From Clostridiales bacterium UBA3953 (GTDB taxonomy: Bacteria > Bacillota > Clostridia > Oscillospirales > CAG-272), in assembly GCA_002385415.1 (NCBI GenBank), contig DGDL01000053.1, forward strand, positions 1 to 25,690: 25,690 nucleotides of DNA, read 5' to 3'. A model generated the notes under the pieces. It worked only from the letters and a program-made list of their open reading frames with translations, searched no databases and was not told where the DNA came from. A program made the translations under genes and the position numbers. Positions 24,067-25,690 of this stretch are shown piece after piece; position 1 is the first letter of the stretch, and every line of letters starts with the position of its first letter.

Positions 24067-24088
24067 GCCGGTATAAAAATTTACCGGC
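24067..24088 (-). other. Intergenic hairpin between fliE and fliF
   Basis: A perfect 7-bp stem, GCCGGTA (24067-24073) with TACCGGC (24082-24088), closes an 8-nt AT loop in the 110-nt gap. Downstream on the minus strand is TGTGTTTGTGAC, with no long T-run. It shares the ACCGG core with the flgE-fliM hairpin. Possible RNA-processing or stability element. Confidence 0.5.
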
Positions 24089-24129
24089 GGTGAAATTACC
24101 GATTTTTGTTTTTCTGGGTGCCGCTATCG

Positions 24130-24429
24130 CTACATCGAGATTCGCATGATTTCGTTATATGCTTCAAGCGCCTTGTTGCGCACTCCGATAAGCAGGGAAA
24201 GCGCAAGGTCGGCTTTCGCAATGTTTATCGTAAGCGTATGAAGGTCGTCCATATCTCCGGCTACAGCGCGAACTGCGTCAATCTGAGCCTGAGCTTCAGT
24301 CTGCCGGACGTTATTGATCGCCTCATCAAAAAACTCCTTGAAGGGAATAACCGGCTCTCTCGTACTTTGGGTGTTATGTTTTTGTGCAATCGATTCTGCT
24401 AAAGCGCCTGTCACGGGCTTTACCGCCAT
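24130..24429 (-). CDS. fliE: FliE, MS ring-rod junction protein (99 aa)
   Basis: FliE joins the rod to the MS ring and is among the first exported proteins. The sequence has the expected FFDEAINNVRQTEAQAQIDA segment (residues ~28-47), then DDLHTLTINIAKADLALSLL and a C-terminal RNKALEAYNEIMRISM helix. Length is normal. Ribosome site GAGGG; it lies 32 nt after flgC in the standard flgB-flgC-fliE order. Confidence 0.96.
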   Translation of the reverse strand: MAVKPVTGALAESIAQKHNTQSTREPVIPFKEFFDEAINNVRQTEAQAQIDAVRAVAGDMDDLHTLTINIAKADLALSLLIGVRNKALEAYNEIMRISM

Positions 24430-24461
24430 TGTCTTAACCCTCGCTTCATTTTATAATATCG

Positions 24462-24899
24462 CTATTTTCCTATTTCGAGCGCTTTTTGGGCCATGCCTTT
24501 AATCGCATTGAAGACAGTGATATTTGCTTCATACATGCGCGATGCTTCTATCATGCTTATCATTTCTTCGGTTGTATCTATACCCGGGCGCTGCACATAA
24601 CCCTGTGCGTTTGCCGCCGGGTGGTCCGGGTCATATTCCATGACCGCAGCATCGGCGTCCTCTTCTATCGCCACAGCCACGACCCCGCCATACGACATTA
24701 TTTCTTTTTCGGCTTCACTCAGCCTTGACTTAAAATCGGCGGGCACTCTTCTTTCGGCAAACACAACGCGCTTTTTAACGTATGCACCGCCGGCTGCCGT
24801 CGTATCGGAGTTTGCAAGGTTCTGGGCTGTCACCCGCATTTTAAGCTTCTGCGCGGTCAAAGCCGAGCCCGCAACGTTCAGCGAACTTAGAAAAGCCAT
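24462..24899 (-). CDS. flgC: FlgC, proximal rod protein (145 aa)
   Basis: FlgC is a rod subunit. The N-terminus has SALTAQKLKMRVTAQNLANS, then DTTAAGGAYVKKRVVFAE (residues ~12-49); the DTT-(x)n-GGxY segment distinguishes FlgC from FlgB. The C-terminus is the rod helix GIDTTEEMISMIEASRMYEA followed by FNAIKGMAQKALEIG. Length is typical. GGAGAA precedes the ATG, 25 nt after flgB. Confidence 0.96.
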   Translation of the reverse strand: MAFLSSLNVAGSALTAQKLKMRVTAQNLANSDTTAAGGAYVKKRVVFAERRVPADFKSRLSEAEKEIMSYGGVVAVAIEEDADAAVMEYDPDHPAANAQGYVQRPGIDTTEEMISMIEASRMYEANITVFNAIKGMAQKALEIGK

Positions 24900-24924
24900 A
24901 TTGCAGTTTTCTCCTGTTCAAAAG

Positions 24925-25317
24925 TTACTGATGACCGCCGGTGATGGCGTACCTTAATCTGCTGATTTGAGCGTTAAGGGCAGTAACCAGTGCGCTATAC
25001 TGGAGCTGCGCTCTTGCAAGCTCGATATTTTCTTTGTCGAGCACGACATTGTTGCCGTCCTCGCTGTCCGAAATCCAGTCGCGTTCGACCAGTTCGGGGT
25101 TGAGTTTGCTTGCCGCTCTTTCAAGCGTGCCTTTGTCGATGTTGTCTCTATTTAAAACCGATTTCAGTACGTTTTCAAACTCAACCGACTTGCTTTTATA
25201 ACCTGGGGTTGTTGCGTTTGCAATGTTGTTTGAAATAACGCGCTGTCTCATCCAGAGGGCATCAAGCCCTTTTATGAGAATTTCAGCTCCAATATTGTTA
25301 AGCAATTTATGAAACAC
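24925..25317 (-). CDS. flgB: FlgB, proximal rod protein (130 aa)
   Basis: FlgB is the rod subunit nearest the MS ring and the first gene of the cluster. The rod signature VISNNIANATTPGYKSKSVE spans residues ~27-46, and the C-terminal helix ends LVTALNAQISRLRYAI. The listed start is GTG at 25317, giving MFHKLLNN, which resembles typical FlgB starts (MFDKLF). The ribosome site is ambiguous: GGAAGG abuts the GTG directly, and would be better spaced (12 nt) for a TTG four codons later. No upstream alternative is open. Confidence 0.94.
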   Translation of the reverse strand: MFHKLLNNIGAEILIKGLDALWMRQRVISNNIANATTPGYKSKSVEFENVLKSVLNRDNIDKGTLERAASKLNPELVERDWISDSEDGNNVVLDKENIELARAQLQYSALVTALNAQISRLRYAITGGHQ

Positions 25318-25398
25318 CCTTCCACTTATGTGTTATTCCATAAGCTAAACACGCTCGCAGATATTGCGGCGGCAGGCAGTTGCGCGTAAAACCGCTTC

Positions 25399-25422
25399 AT
25401 TCAATGCAAATATACATTGAAT
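25399..25422. repeat. 8-bp inverted repeat upstream of flgB (possible operator)
   Basis: ATTCAATG (25399-25406) and CATTGAAT (25415-25422) are perfect inverted repeats separated by 8 nt, about one helical turn apart between corresponding positions. A related TTCATTGAA lies close by near 25466. The layout suits a dimeric repressor or activator. No regulator is identified. Confidence 0.4.
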
Positions 25423-25430
25423 ATTCACAA

Positions 25431-25446
25431 TTTACATTTTTGTAAA
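25431..25446. repeat. 6-bp inverted repeat TTTACA/TGTAAA
   Basis: TTTACA (25431-25436) and TGTAAA (25441-25446) flank TTTT. In RNA this would be a weak hairpin; in DNA it is a short dyad close to the previous one. Given the AT-richness, chance occurrence is possible. Confidence 0.3.
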
Positions 25447-25516
25447 AAAGATATATGCATGAAACTTCATTGAAAAGTTAATCAAAGCATATTGCGGATT
25501 ATTATTCGCATCGACA

Positions 25517-25546
25517 AGAATATTTATTATTCGACATACACGTCAA
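25517..25546 (-). promoter_or_regulatory. Candidate sigma-A promoter of the flagellar cluster
   Basis: On the minus strand TTGACG (25546-25541, five of six consensus bases) is followed after 18 nt by TATTCT (25522-25517, four of six). It would give a leader of roughly 190 nt before flgB, containing the inverted repeats. AT-rich DNA produces such matches by chance, so confidence is low. Confidence 0.25.
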
Positions 25547-25671
25547 TAGGTAACACAATATCGATAATATCGTATCTATATAGCTTTTATATTGTTTATG
25601 ATAAACATATAATTTGTCGTTAAGAGATATGTTTTACCATTTTATGTTTTTTATCTGTATCTAATTTTTGT

Positions 25672-25690
25672 CTGTCTCTTATACACATCT
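25672..25690 (-). other. Tn5/Nextera mosaic-end adapter (sequencing artefact)
   Basis: The last 19 bases, CTGTCTCTTATACACATCT, are the exact reverse complement of the first 19. This is the tagmentation mosaic end. Native sequence stops at 25671. Confidence 0.97.

Larger units (their letters stand above)
25318..25671 (-). promoter_or_regulatory. Non-coding AT-rich region upstream of flgB
   Basis: I see no gene on either strand in these 354 bases. The region is much richer in A and T than the genes and contains several inverted repeats, listed separately, plus smaller dyads such as GTTTAT-C-ATAAAC (about 25592-25604). It presumably carries the main promoter of the cluster. The upstream neighbour gene is beyond the contig. 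Confidence 0.6.

Noticed and set aside
1..25690. Terminal 19-bp inverted repeats as ends of a composite transposon
   Set aside because: The repeats are exactly the Tn5 mosaic end used in Nextera libraries, there is no transposase gene, and the left repeat interrupts a flagellin reading frame.

Overview
The window is one dense flagellar gene cluster. All 30 genes (28 complete flagellar genes on one strand plus sigD, and the first codons of a second flagellin) lie on the minus strand, so transcription runs from high to low coordinates. The gene content points to a Gram-positive Clostridia/Bacillota-type organism of moderate GC content. There are no L-ring or P-ring genes (flgH, flgI, flgA), FlgD is short, and FliY carries a CheC-like region. 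The set flgM-flgN-flgK-flgL-DUF6470-fliW-csrA-flagellin is in the order known from Bacillus subtilis, and a TIGR02530-type flagellar operon protein sits between flgD and flgE, as in clostridia. I cannot name a genus.

Layout in the direction of transcription: a 354-nt AT-rich leader (25671-25318); flgB-flgC-fliE-fliF-fliG-fliH-fliI-fliJ-fliK-flgD-TIGR02530-flgE (rod, MS ring, switch, export ATPase, hook); a strong intergenic hairpin; fliM-fliY-fliO-fliP-fliQ-fliR-flhB-flhA (C ring and export gate); sigD; two FlgF/FlgG-type rod genes, one a 129-residue miniature; a possible weak terminator and promoter; then the late block flgM-flgN-flgK-flgL-DUF6470-fliW-csrA; an AT-only terminator hairpin; and flagellin. 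A second flagellin gene begins just downstream and is cut off by the left end of the contig.

The genes build the basal body, hook and filament in roughly the order of assembly. SigD, held by FlgM until the hook is complete, would switch on the filament genes. FliW, CsrA and free flagellin would form the known homeostatic loop on flagellin translation. Both flagellin leaders carry a hairpin with GGA in its loop followed by a GGAGG ribosome site, the two-site arrangement CsrA uses on the B. subtilis hag leader.

Absent from positions where relatives often have them: flbD/swrD, motAB and fliL (between flgE and fliM), cheY (near fliY), and flhF, flhG and the che genes (between flhA and sigD). The window holds no fliD or fliS. 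Positions 1-19 and 25672-25690 are Tn5/Nextera mosaic-end adapter sequence, so the native sequence is 20-25671. I found no mobile element, CRISPR array, tRNA or rRNA. This is essentially a well-understood system with some unusual details rather than a new one.
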